Shown: positions 23,007-32,582, numbered from the stretch's first letter. The stretch: DNA of 64,000 nucleotides from Stereum hirsutum FP-91666 SS1 (GCF_000264905.1 NW_006763133.1:2737152-2801151); one strand, 5' to 3'. Made by a program: numbers and translations. The notes: generated from the sequence alone by a model not told the origin.

Positions 23007-24146
23007 ATGTCTGCCATTCGACTTGGTCGCTCATTACCTCCTGTGCTTGCTACTTGCAGGCTTCAACCATGGCAAGCTCCCATCACTTCTTGGAAGCGTG
23101 CGTTTGCCGTCGCTACGGAAGGTGCTCCCCTCACGGCCACGAATCGTAAGTCAAGTCCGACAAATTCTTCACAACCGTCGCGAGTTCGCTAATTCCAAAC
23201 TTAGGTGCGGAGACTAGCATGAAACGATTTTGGAAGACTGTTGATGTTGAGAAAAAGGGCGACGCGTTGACCGTGACGTTGGATAAACGACCGCTGAAGA
23301 CACCGTCGGGGAACCAGCTGCTCGTTCCTCCACACAAAAAATTAGTGGCCACCTTGATCGCTTCGGAGTGGGAGAACCAATTGACGTTATTGAAACCTCA
23401 TGCACTCCCGATGGTGTGTTTTTTTCCTCCATGGCTCCTGCGCTTGTGTGTCAATAGCCAATGGAACAGACTTCGCTCACAGCACGGGCCATTGATGCTA
23501 TGGCCGAGGAAACGTCGCGGGCAGAAGTACGGGATACGCTCTTGAAGTACCTGGATACCGATACAATATGGTGCGTGGCATACTTGCTCATCAGTCGACT
23601 CTTCTGAAATGACTGGTTGTCTTCAGCTTTCACGCAGACGAGCCTCCGCCTGTGGTCCGCTTACAAAACGAGCATTGGATGCCTATTCTCGATTGGGTCC
23701 GCTCAGAGTTTGATGTGGAAATCAAGACCTTCGACTCCATTCTCTTCCATCCGCAACCCAAAGAGACGAAGGAGAAGTTTAGCAAGATCCTGAGTGAGTT
23801 TGACCAGTGGGAAATGGCCGGTAGGTACCTGTTTTTGTTGCGACTACTTGACGAGCTCATATACCTTTGCTCAGCCATGGAACACGTTGCATACACGGCC
23901 AAGTCGTTCCTGATTGCACTTGCTGTTGTGCACAAGCGGCTCACCGTGGAACAGGCTGCATTAGCGGCTAGGGTCGAGGTGTCCAGTCAGATTGAGCGAT
24001 GGGGCGAAGTCGAAGATTGTACGTTCTGTCTGTCAGATGATTCAGCCTCGCACTAATGTTGGAATCTTTACGCAGCTCACGATGTAGACCATCATGATGT
24101 TCGGCGGCATATAGGAAGTGCAGCCTGTCTTCTGGCGGAGATCTAG
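23007..24146 (+). CDS. ATP12: Mitochondrial F1-ATPase assembly chaperone Atp12
   Basis: Chaperone in the mitochondrial matrix that binds the F1 alpha subunit before ATP synthase assembly. The start MSAIRLGRSLPPVLATCRLQ is an Arg-rich targeting sequence. The Atp12 signature follows: MKRFWKTVDVEKKGD, LDKRPLKTPSGNQL, VATLIASEWENQ and later RLQNEHWMPILDWV and FDQWEMAAMEHVAYTAKSFL across introns. The last exon gives HHDVRRHIGSAACLLAEI with TAG at 24144-24146. About five introns. Full length for the family (roughly 280-300 residues). Confidence 0.92.
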
Positions 24147-24488
24147 TTTACTACTTCGATGTCGCCTGTTCAGTTTACTCATCCCCATCAGTTTCCAGCT
24201 TAAATCTGGTCCATGTACTACTATATGGACCTTGGTGCAAACCTGATTCCCCGTACGGGTGGAAAGGATCAAAATACTCGAAATATGCCGACCGGCGATT
24301 CGGTACTGTTGTGTGGGCCACAATTGCTGTATTTCAATTTGCCATGCGCCACAATGCCAAGACCGCGCAATTTCAATTTGACACTGACACGCGTTTGGGC
24401 CTTTTTGTGCGGCCTTTTGTCCTTTCAAGTTGACCGCATCTTTCCCTCTTTCAACTCTCCTCGTGTGCAGACCTCTCCTCTCAGCAAA

Positions 24489-25712
24489 ATGCAGCCTTAT
24501 ATGCCAACCACCCCCGATGTTCTAGCAGATTTATGTGGTCTCGCAAGCCTTTCTATCGCTTCTCTTCCAGAGCGTCGCCGAGAATTCTTGCTTAGAGGAC
24601 AGGTGAGCGTCCGTAGCGGTACCAGATGCAATGTTCATGATGTTGCTGAGTGCATCCGCTGACATGGCCAATAACAGCTTGTTTCACTGCAAGTGCTGCC
24701 TGAGCGTGTTCAAGATGAATTGTATCAGTTGCGTATAAGTCCCCCCGCCGATATCTGCCCCCTCTTCCTCCCCCGGGCCTCGTGTATTACTCCTTGACGG
24801 ACACGAACGAAATCTCATCCCTTGTCCACACAGTGAATTTGCAGCTTTGCATCTGCCTGCTTTAGCGCAAGCCTTCAGATCGAACAATAGTATCATGAGC
24901 ACTTCTGTCATGATGCTCAATGTCATCTCACACACGTAGGTCATGCGTCCAATCGTCCAAAATATACATAATACTGATATCGCTAAATTGAAACCCATTT
25001 TATCCCGTCACACAGACCATATTTCTCTCGTTTCTTGCGCTCTGATGCAGGCAAGGGCATGGCTATTCTACATGCTAAACGGATGGCAGCCCACCCGGCA
25101 GTCTCTTCCCTCCAAGGAGAAGAACTGGGCGAGGCTACCCAGTTCCTTTCGACTCTTTTAGTCTACCAGGGCAGAGAGGGTATCAGCCAGGGAGACATAC
25201 AGGCGTTGACTCCCAAATTGCACCGATGGAAGACAGAACGTGTAGATTCGGGAGGCGTGCTACAGGTCTCTGCCGACCGGTGCCGGGCTCAGCTCAGTCC
25301 AAATTTGTGCGTTGTTTTTCGTGTCACGGCTTCAGAGTTTTATCGTATGTTGACCATGGATCGATGTTTAGCGCTACCTCGATGATGTTCCGAATGATGA
25401 AGGCGAAATTTGAGAAGGATCTCTACGAATGTGCTTTTGAAGGTTGTACTAGGCGTCGTCCGCACGGTTCTCACGAACTTCCTCGCTGTGGGAGTGAGTA
25501 CTTTATGTCCAAGTTCTTCACGTTTGTAGCCAACTAAGTCGCCCTCCTACTTATCTTCCAGATGCAAATGTACAATCTATGTAAGTGTTTTTGTTTAGAC
25601 CAATACTTTCTAAACAACGCTCAATCGTCTCCTTCTGATCCAGTGTGGCCAGGAGCATCAAAAGCAAGACTGGCTTTCTCATAAGAAGCTTTGCTTCAAA
25701 CCCTCGTTTTGA
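24489..25712 (+). CDS. MYND-type zinc finger protein
   Basis: The gene begins MQPYMPTTPDVLADLCGLAS and ends with a C-terminal MYND zinc finger: CAFEGCTRRRPHG, then CG, then after an intron KCKCTIY, CGQEHQKQDWLSHKKLC, close to the C-x2-C / C-x2-C / H-x3-C pattern of MYND modules. The finger ends only a few residues before the stop (KPSF, TGA at 25710-25712). Between these parts lies a helical region split by introns (about 24604-24677 and 24736-25049 among others), whose best-supported piece includes AAHPAVSSLQGEELGEA and VYQGREGISQGDIQ. MYND domains bind proline-rich partners; the specific role is unknown. Similar orphan MYND proteins are common in mushrooms. The middle exon model is uncertain. 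Confidence 0.65.
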
Positions 25713-26047
25713 TGTTCTGAATCTACACCACGGATCGTATCTGGCAATCTGGATGTGTTGACGTTCACTTCTTGTCTCTACACCCCAGGTAGGACTGACT
25801 ATCGATGTTGATATATAAATATGGGTCGTATGGCGTGTACGTATTCGGAGTTCTGTTATGAGTTTGACGGTACTTCATATGAAAATACATAGGTTGGTTC
25901 CTCGTGCGTGTACAGTAATAACATAGAGATGAAGGATATATACAGTCCCGACTAGTCGAGAATGGAGGTCAAGAAGATCAGTCCATAAGAAGAGAGTCGT
26001 AAATAACACAAATCACGCCAGTAGTTCGCGCGCGCAACGCGTATAGT
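25713..26047. other. Tail-to-tail intergenic region
   Basis: This 335-bp gap lies between convergent genes and is A/T-rich with ATATAT runs near 25810-25930, as expected for 3' UTR and polyadenylation sequence. Nothing else was seen. Confidence 0.45.
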
Positions 26048-27752
26048 TCACAGATACGCCTCCACGAAAGCGCCCCACTTCTCAATCACAGGTTTCACGA
26101 TGAGATCCCACTCCTTGTCCTTGTAGGTACCTTTCTTCGCCCTTACGAAAGAGAAGATCTCCTTGTGTGCCGTACCACCTGATTCACCGTAAAGGTTAGC
26201 GCGTCCACTCCAAACGGTGTAGAGAGGAATACATACAATCAGGGCAACGGTTGATATCCTTCTTGCCCTTCTTGCCCTTGTCCTTGTCCTTCCCGTCGCC
26301 ATTTCCGCTCGTACTCCCACTCCCACTCGCAGTGGCCTTGGCCTTCCCCTTGCCCGGAAATCCAGCGTGCAAGTACGGCGTGTTCGTGGCCAAGTCCGCC
26401 AACTCCAGATGGACCAATCTCTCCAGCCTATGACACCAAGCACCCTTCTCGCCAGCCTTTATCGTGCCCTTCATAAGGCTGGCCTCATCGTGGACGATAC
26501 CACCGGGCCACCAGCCACGGACGATCTGTTCTTTGGAGCCGCACTGCTTGCCCCATTGGTCCATGCGGCGATTGAGATTGTTGGCGCGGCCAACTTTCAG
26601 ATGGATAACCTCTGTTTCATCTGGGTCTGCGTGATTGTGGGGCATAAGCGTAGGAACTAGGGCAAAATGAAGTAAACACACGACGAACCTAGGATCTCAA
26701 ATGTATATATATATCCTGGCTCGTCCGTGTGAGATCTCGCTTTCTCCATTTCCGCACGGAGCGATGCCTGCGTCCCAGGCTGTAAGTAGTCCGGAATCCA
26801 ATCTAAGCGTAGTGTTGTCAGGATCACAAGTTACTTATCTTGAGAACGAGGTGTACCACAACATACCTGCAAACTTGATAAAGTTCTGCCCAGACTTCCG
26901 ATCATAAAATCCAGAAGGCGCCAAAACCTCTTTCGCATGCTGAAAACAGAACACATCCACTCCGCTCCCTATATTCCTCATTGACGCGTCCACCTTGACC
27001 TGTCTCGTACACTGTTTCCCGGCCTTGGTCATTCCGCTACATTGGACAGCCTCGGCGTTGGACGACGAATCGTTCGCAGGAGTGATCGGTGAGGGCGGGG
27101 TGGAATGGGCTCTGAGGTGCCGGCCAGGTGGTACTACTGGCTTAATTCGAGGGGGTTGTTGGTCCTTGCGCTGACCTGAAGGTTGGGCGTGGGCCTCTGG
27201 AGATAGAGTTGGATCGGAATGAGGACGAGTGACGTGTGGCGGTGGTATGGGTGGCGTGAGGTGACCCGTAGTGTCAGATGGTGGTTTATACTTGGTGTCT
27301 GGTCGGTATTCTGGGCTCATATGGGGAGAAGAGGTAGACGAATCAAGAGCGTATTGCATAGTGAGGGATTGATACTGAGGTTCAGGCATAGGTATGGACG
27401 GCGCATTGGGCGGTCTAGGAAGCGGCGGTAAACCTCCAGGGAAAGATGGTGCATTCTGCGACGTATAGGAAGGTGGCCTTTCGTGAGGAGATGGCATCAC
27501 GTTAGGATAGCCCGGAAAGCCAGGACGAGGAGCATTTGGCAGAGGCTTGGATCCCGTGTCCTTGAAACCACCGATGAACTGGGGACCTGCGCGAGGGTCA
27601 CTGTAACGTCGTCTACTACCACCACCTAAAGCCATGGCATCAAAGCCCTCTACAAGAGCGCGAGTTCCATTATCCCGACTGCTACTTTTGCCTTCACCAG
27701 CCTTGGCTGATTGACCTTGTCTTCGTACGGCGACGGGGCTACGGTCGCTCAT
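26048..27752 (-). CDS. DUF1766 / T5orf172-type (GIY-YIG-like) protein
   Basis: The ATG at 27752 starts MSDRSPVAVRRQGQSAKAGE. The first ~200 residues are disordered and Pro/Ser-rich. Next comes a Cys-containing block (CSGMTKAGKQCTRQVKV, FCFQHAKEVL), which resembles a zinc-binding lead-in. The last part has VIHLKVGRANNLNRRMDQW, then CGSKEQIVRGWWPG and LERLVHLELADLA, which match the T5orf172/DUF1766 fold, a relative of GIY-YIG nucleases (the K-GRA-NL-R core). A charged Gly/Lys insert (GKDKDKGKKGKK) precedes the C-terminal CPDC-type pair and EWDLIVKPVIEKW. The fungal family is mostly uncharacterised (a fission yeast relative is meiotically up-regulated). Nuclease activity is not shown. Two or three introns. 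Confidence 0.72.
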
Positions 27753-28280
27753 ACTTGACTTGAAGCAGGAAAGTTTGCTGAGATTGACGAATAGTACCAG
27801 TGTGATGAGTTAGATATTGAAGAGAACTGTGAACATAAATTGTCGTGAACGTCGAAAGCAAAGAGAGGCCTGTTGCTTTGAACGTTGTCAACGCATGTCT
27901 ATTTGTGGTGGCGGTGTGGCATCAGCCGCTTCCATCAGCGCACGCGAGCAAGCTTTGTTTGGTCTTGTATTTTCTCGTTCAATTTGCGTGCCCCCCCTCT
28001 TCACCATCGACCACCAGCTGCTTCTGGTCGCGGACGACAACAGCATCGACGGCGTATACACTTGGTGAGTCGGTACGGTTTCCCTAACCCTCATAGACGA
28101 AGGATGAAACGCACTGGGCTCTGAGATACAAAAGTATCCATTGAGGTTATGCACTACATCTCCATGAGATGGCGGCCTAGAAAACCGTTTACTGAACACA
28201 CACACACTTAGTCTCGACAATCATGGCTTTTCAGAACTAACGATCTTAAAAATTTTCAACAGGAAAACCGGTCAGCCATC
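27753..28280. promoter_or_regulatory. Divergent intergenic region, DUF1766 gene / LCP5
   Basis: These 528 bp separate two start codons facing away from each other, so it should hold both promoters. All three plus-strand frames are partly open between 27817 and 28124 without any domain, which I take as chance. A short (CA)n-like run (ACACACACAC) occurs near 28198. Confidence 0.45.
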
Positions 28281-29519
28281 ATGTCAGAATCTGAGGCATC
28301 AGAGCAAGCGTTCTGCGACATTATGGATGAGATGACGAGCAGTCTCTCTTCCGTTCGTGAGCAACTGAAACTTCTCCGGGAAAAGTAACTGTTTGTTCCG
28401 TCTCATTTGTTATCAACTCTTCAACACAATCGTTATTGACTGACCCGTGTCCATTGCCTAGGCAGACCAAATCATCCGACGCAGATCTGAAGGAAGGGAT
28501 CTCACTTATCACACTCAAGCACCATCTTCTTCTCTCATACATTCAGTCTCTCGTCGTTCTCAACTCCCGTCGCGCATTGGGACATTCTCTCCGCGAGCGA
28601 ACCGTACCTACCCTACCTTTCAGCGCAGCGAACCGAGATGCGAGAGGGTCGGAACCTGGAGATCTTGTTGATTCCATGATTGAAAGCCGACTCGTGCTTG
28701 AGAAAATCAAGGTCCTTGAGACCAAGATGCGCTATCAAATCGAAAAGCTCGTCCGAGTGGCGGAAGAATCCACCGAGAATGCATTAGACGGTACGTGTAC
28801 AATATTTCGTGGGTATGGCCGTCAATCTCACGCAATTGTTCCCAGACCCTCTTGCCTTCCGACCTAATCCGCAAGCGCTTATGCACGCTAATATGAGCGA
28901 TGAGGATGACGAAGACGCAGCGGACGGAGAAGTTCGTCAAGATGGGATTTATCGTCCTCCCAAGCTCGCTCCCATGCCCTATACCGAGTCGTCCGGAAAG
29001 GACAAACGTTCTCGCAGGGCACCCATTCCGACTGCGCTCTCGTCGTTGGCTCGGCTCGATCCCTCGAAACCTTACCTCGAATCTACGTCTGGTCTTGGTG
29101 CAGCTCCAATCATGCAGAGCACCCGTGCGCGCGAAATCAAGCGTATGACTGAGTTCGAAGAGGACAACTTCACCAGATTGGTCTTGAAAAAGAAGGACGA
29201 TAAGAGAAGGCGGAAGGACGAAGAGGATATCGCACTTGGCGGCTCCGGTGATATCAGCGGCCGGCGGAGAGGTGGTGGCTTCGAGGATGAGTTCACGGAT
29301 GTGCTGAAGTCTGTGGGAAGAGACAGGCGAAGCGCAATCGGGGATGGGTACGAAGAACTCAGGACGAAGGGCCGGAAGGCTGGCGCGCTAGCTCGGGCCA
29401 GATCAAGAAGCGAGGTAGATGATCTGCCCGAGGACAGTCCGAGGCAGAGAAAGCGGGGCAAGTTTGAGAAGGAGGTCAGAACTGGTAGGAAGAGGATGGC
29501 TGCGAAGAGTAAACGGTAG
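28281..29519 (+). CDS. LCP5: Lcp5 / neuroguidin family (Sas10/Utp3/C1D) ribosome biogenesis protein
   Basis: Small-subunit processome component that acts with U3 snoRNP in 18S rRNA maturation. The start MSESEASEQAFCDIMDEMTS leads into the Sas10/C1D helical domain: GISLITLKHHLLLSYIQSLV, then LVDSMIESRLVLEKIKVLET and MRYQIEKLVRVAEES, the typical long helices. After an intron comes DPLAFRPNPQALM, a signature of this family, then an acidic stretch and a basic C terminus (GIYRPPKLAPMPY, KRRRKDEED, RKRMAAKSKR). Three short introns. The N-terminal fold plus the FRPNP block makes the assignment good; the symbol follows the yeast orthologue. Confidence 0.85.
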
Positions 29520-29914
29520 CGACTCGATAATTGTACCGTGAGTTTATGCCATCTGCTTCGCTCGGTGACATGCCATTATGTCCGCAGACTTATCTCTTGT
29601 GGGAATGACTAAGACATCGTGGAAACTCAAACCGCGACCTCGAAGGTTTTGTTCTCTGGCTTCGGCAAAAGATTAGATCGAGCTCGAGTAGATCTTCGCC
29701 GCGAAGCGTGGCACTCTGCAGCGCTTTGAATTTCGTCAAGATCGCAATTTGCTATGTACGCGGACAAGATGTATTTGTGACATACAGTCTATGGACCCCC
29801 GCTCACAACTACAAATCGCGAGTAAGTAGAGGTATTTTCAGCCCGTGGTCAAGTTTGTAGCAGCCCTGGCCCGTTACCATCTCCTTGAATATGCTTTGAT
29901 GCGACCAGATGCGA
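29520..29914. other. Intergenic region left of the 776-bp element
   Basis: 395 bp downstream of LCP5. On the minus strand a short open stretch near 29809-29910 encodes SIFKEMVTGQGCYKLDHGL and ends in a stop at 29809; it has no recognised domain and may be chance or the end of a decayed gene. Confidence 0.35.
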
Positions 29915-29922
29915 CCCGTACT
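29915..29922. repeat. Target-site duplication, left copy
   Basis: CCCGTACT lies directly outside the left terminal repeat and is identical to the 8 bases directly outside the right terminal repeat (30699-30706). Confidence 0.75.
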
Positions 29923-29936
29923 AGGACCCCCGACAA
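29923..29936 (+). repeat. Left terminal inverted repeat of the 776-bp element
   Basis: AGGACCCCCGACAA, perfectly complementary to 30685-30698. Confidence 0.8.
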
Positions 29937-29998
29937 CCCCCTGTGAGGTCTGTTCCGGCCCCTGCACCCAACCCCCGAATTTTCGGAGGCGCGAAGCG

Positions 29999-30031
29999 CC
30001 TCCCAAACCCCCGTTTTTGGGATCATACCTC
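29999..30031 (+). repeat. Subterminal 33-bp repeat, left copy
   Basis: Begins CCTCCCAAACCCCCG and ends GGGATCATACCTC. It is the same as 30515-30547 except for a few bases in the middle (TTTTT against AATTT). Diverged relatives with a CAAACCCCCG core occur at about 29966-29977 and 30044-30054 on this side. Confidence 0.75.
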
Positions 30032-30161
30032 GCTCGAGGGCGGGCAAACCCCCGCCTCGAGAATATACATCGAAAATAAGCAATAAATCGTAATAAATTT
30101 AGTTGGGCCTCTACCATTGTGGAACCACTTCTGAGGGTCCTCGAAATGTTATGAGTATCCC

Positions 30162-30365
30162 TCACATAACCTCAACTTGAACTTACCCTAACCTAGCCCG
30201 GACATAGCCTGACCTTACCCAAACCTGGTCTACTCTTTTGACCGAGCCGTCCACGCTATGCGCAAGACAAGCGGAGTTTCGGTCGATATCAAGAGGAGAC
30301 CGGGATAGGTTAGGTTATGTTGAGGTTATGTCCGGGCTAGGTTAGGGGAAGTTGAGGTTATGTGA
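30162..30365. repeat. Central imperfect foldback made of GGTTAGG/GGTTATG-like units
   Basis: The left arm begins TCACATAACCTCAACTT (30162-30178), which pairs perfectly with 30349-30365. Further in, a 21-bp block at 30186-30206 pairs perfectly with 30327-30347. The arms then become imperfect towards a centre near 30264. The arm sequence is built of repeated AGGTTA-type hexamers and heptamers. Confidence 0.75.
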
Positions 30366-30381
30366 AGGTTAGGAAAGGGTA

Positions 30382-30427
30382 AGTTCTCCGTGAATTTGGG
30401 TTTTGAGACCCAAATTCACGGAGAACT
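30382..30427. repeat. Perfect 20-bp inverted repeat with 6-nt loop
   Basis: Arms 30382-30401 and 30408-30427 are exactly complementary (left arm AGTTCTCCGTGAATTTGGGT); the loop is TTTGAG. Lies inside the 776-bp element, right of the central foldback. Confidence 0.85.
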
Positions 30428-30514
30428 GCTCATAATGATGGTCATGAGGAACCCATTTCTGTGCAGAAAAGGTCAGAATTTCGTCCGAATCGGACCTTCG
30501 TTGCTGACCGTGAC

Positions 30515-30547
30515 CCTCCCAAACCCCCGAATTTGGGATCATACCTC
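30515..30547 (+). repeat. Subterminal 33-bp repeat, right copy, with three further diverged copies
   Basis: Same orientation as the copy at 29999-30031. Further CCAAACCCCCG-cored copies follow at about 30558, 30604 and 30648, spaced roughly 40-45 bp apart up to the right terminal repeat. Confidence 0.75.
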
Positions 30548-30684
30548 TGACCACGCTCCCCAAACCCCCGCTTTTGGATCATACATCGGGCCAAAACCCG
30601 CCCCCCAAACCCCCGTTTTCGGTTCAGACCTCGGCGCTGACGCGCCGTCCAAACCCCCGCACCGAGATCAAACCTCATAGGTGA

Positions 30685-30698
30685 TTGTCGGGGGTCCT
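30685..30698 (-). repeat. Right terminal inverted repeat of the 776-bp element
   Basis: TTGTCGGGGGTCCT, the reverse complement of 29923-29936. Confidence 0.8.
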
Positions 30699-30706
30699 CC
30701 CGTACT
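30699..30706. repeat. Target-site duplication, right copy
   Basis: CCCGTACT, identical to 29915-29922. Confidence 0.75.
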
Positions 30707-30724
30707 GGTATGTAATGCGTGCAC

Positions 30725-31035
30725 TTACGTACCATTACCTCGTGGTCGAGAGCGGGGATCCTGCAGGAACGGCACTTTCTTAGCAAAGCTCCACGTTGCT
30801 GACTGTTGTCGCCACGGCTGACCACCTTAGTCTTTTCGACCTGATCCGTCTTGAGACGTCGCCGCTCTGACGACTCACCAGTGTGGTAATTCTTGCACCG
30901 AAATTCTCCGCTCTACGACACTCATTAGATAGCATTTCCCACCGTGCCCACAGAGCATCGATATCGTCCTATAAGAAGCTCGAAAACCGGAAGCCTCAAT
31001 CTGGAATCGCCGCTGTACGGTGCCGTTGACTCCAT
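30725..31035 (-). pseudogene. Exon-like minus-strand remnant or small unrecognised gene
   Basis: On the minus strand, 30879-30968 is open for 30 codons, starts after a TTATAG acceptor and ends at a GTGAGT donor; it encodes a helical DDIDALWARWEMLSNECRRA. A further 54-nt open stretch (30725-30778) after a 100-nt intron-like gap continues in phase (KVPFLQDPRSRPR) and stops at 30725, 19 bp from the element's target duplication. An ATG at 31035 (MESTAPYSGDSRLR) could be the start, but I could not join it to the next exon in frame. I recognise no family. It may be a truncated gene, a small real gene or chance. Confidence 0.25.
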
Positions 31036-31227
31036 GTCATGCGTAAAAACAAGCTTCCATCGCATATATTCGCCTTCGACGTCGTCCGATCGGCAAATAA
31101 GCCCAGCCTAGGGTTCTTTGGATTATATATCCTCTCTTCGCACCCGCGCACTCCAACCGCGTAGCGACTCACCACCGTCTGCGCGCGACATTCTGTTCTT
31201 ACCCCCAGCAGACTGTCGTTCCTCACA
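31036..31227. promoter_or_regulatory. Promoter region of the membrane-protein gene
   Basis: A TATA-like TTATATAT lies at 31123-31130, about 100 bp before the ATG at 31228, followed by a pyrimidine-rich leader. Confidence 0.5.
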
Positions 31228-32582
31228 ATGGTGCTTTCACTTGACGAAGCCGAGTTCATTGGCCTCTTTCTGGAGAGCTTCATAGCTGGTATGTCATTCC
31301 TGCAGAAGTAATCTTTCTGGTTCTAACCTTCGGTTTGTGCCCGCTGTATTGTCATCAGGGATCTTCGTCACACTTGCGTGCGTCACCATCTTGACGCAGT
31401 ATCGGACATCCGATTGCAAAGGGTACATATTGCCGACAATTCTTACCATGGTCACTTTTGCTATAGTGGTAAACATATTTCACCCAACTTTTTTTAAAGT
31501 CCAACTACATCTCATAACCTTCACCAGCACCTTGGGATGAATTTCGCCCAAACCTTTGGACAAATCCTCCCCGGTAGCTCAGGCCTTTATTTTCTGACAA
31601 GCAAAGGCAAAAGTTTATTCGGCGCAGACGTCTTCTTCGTCAGCTTTCAGACCTTGCTTGGGGATGGCATTCTCGTTGCGTTGTTCTCTCCACTACAGTC
31701 GATATACAAGATTAACTGTCTCATGATATCTTGTCTTTAGATATGGCGATGCCATGTGCTTTATTCTAGGCGGTTCAAAGCGACGGCATTTCCTATCCTT
31801 TGCTTTCTCGGATGTTTCGGTGCGTACTCACAATTGTATCAACGTTGTTGATTTGTGACAAGTTCATACCGGGTCGGTGTAGCTGCTTTCATCGGAGAAG
31901 CCCGCAGTTGGTTCATTACAAGTATCGACTCGGAGGATGTCGAGATTTGGGTTGCTACCTATCTCGCTTTGACTCTCGTTCTCAACATTTACACGACCCG
32001 TAAGTGGCTTCCTTTCAGTGTGATCCCTGTGTAGATTTGACACCGTTCTCGGTCACAGTGGCGATTTCCTTGTGGTGTGTTTATAATGCACGGAGATTGG
32101 AGTTTGGCTGGCGGATGTTGATGCCTTTCATACTCGTCTTCGCGGAGTCTGGAGCCCTTTACACGATCAACGTGCTGGCATCTTTGGTGATGCACGTTCG
32201 AGGGTCGTTAGGCCAGCTTATCGCCATCGACATGCAGCCTTCCCTTGTGGTGAGTCACAATCCCAGGTACAAAAGGTCATCACCAATGGATTGCCTGCTG
32301 ATTCTCCGTGCAGGGAATAATCTACTGCCTAATCATTCTCCAAATCAAGTTCAAGGTTGACTTGATTGGTAGGCGCACAACTACCACAACTGGAATTCTG
32401 GACGTAAGTCGTACTCAGACAAGACATTTTCTTCATCATCTCGGCCTGATCATTCCGTCTAGACCGTGGAGATCAATGACTCGGGCATCTCTGTGGACAC
32501 TCAGCATAGGAATTCCCCCGATCACTTCACGCCTTCAGCAGCACGCTCACTCAACGACCAAGCAAGGGTTTCTTTTGTCTAA
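31228..32582 (+). CDS. Multi-span membrane protein, basidiomycete seven-helix type
   Basis: The ATG at 31228 starts MVLSLDEAEFIGLFLESFIA, matching the usual opening of a large mushroom family of integral membrane proteins of unknown function. After introns come hydrophobic segments: FVTLACVTILTQYRTSD, LPTILTMVTFAIVV, the ATAFPILCFLGCFG region, WVATYLALTLVLNIY, MPFILVFAESGALYTINVL and GIIYCLIILQIKF, about six or seven helices in all. The soluble tail ends SLNDQARVSFV with TAA at 32580-32582. Around seven introns. The topology resembles a receptor, but no ligand or G-protein contact is known for this family; I do not assign a function. Confidence 0.65.

Larger units (their letters stand above)
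29923..30698. mobile_element. Non-autonomous hAT-like transposable element (776 bp, MITE-type)
   Basis: Seen directly: the element starts AGGACCCCCGACAA and ends with the exact reverse complement TTGTCGGGGGTCCT. The similarity of the ends continues with mismatches for about 30 bp (CTGTGAGGTCTG against CTATGAGGTTTG). Both ends are bounded by a perfect 8-bp direct repeat, CCCGTACT. Inside are several copies of a CAAACCCCCG-type motif near both ends, a central foldback and a perfect 20-bp hairpin. There is no long reading frame, so it cannot encode a transposase. Known: 8-bp target duplications with short terminal inverted repeats are typical of the hAT superfamily, though other groups (for example P-like) also make 7-8-bp duplications. 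Calling it hAT is therefore inference; that it is a DNA-transposon insertion is well supported. Confidence 0.78.

Noticed and set aside
30187..30347. Telomere-like TTAGG units as an internal telomere
   Set aside because: The units are irregular (GGTTAGG, GGTTATG, GGCTAGG), few, and arranged as a foldback; no uniform TTAGGG array.
30390..30680. 96-codon plus-strand frame across the 776-bp element
   Set aside because: Produced by the tandem CCAAACCCCCG repeats (repeating TPAFGS-like peptide), not a protein gene.
31228..32582. Calling the multi-span protein a pheromone receptor or GPCR
   Set aside because: The N-terminal signature matches a mushroom membrane family of unknown role, not the STE3 family; no homeodomain or pheromone gene nearby.
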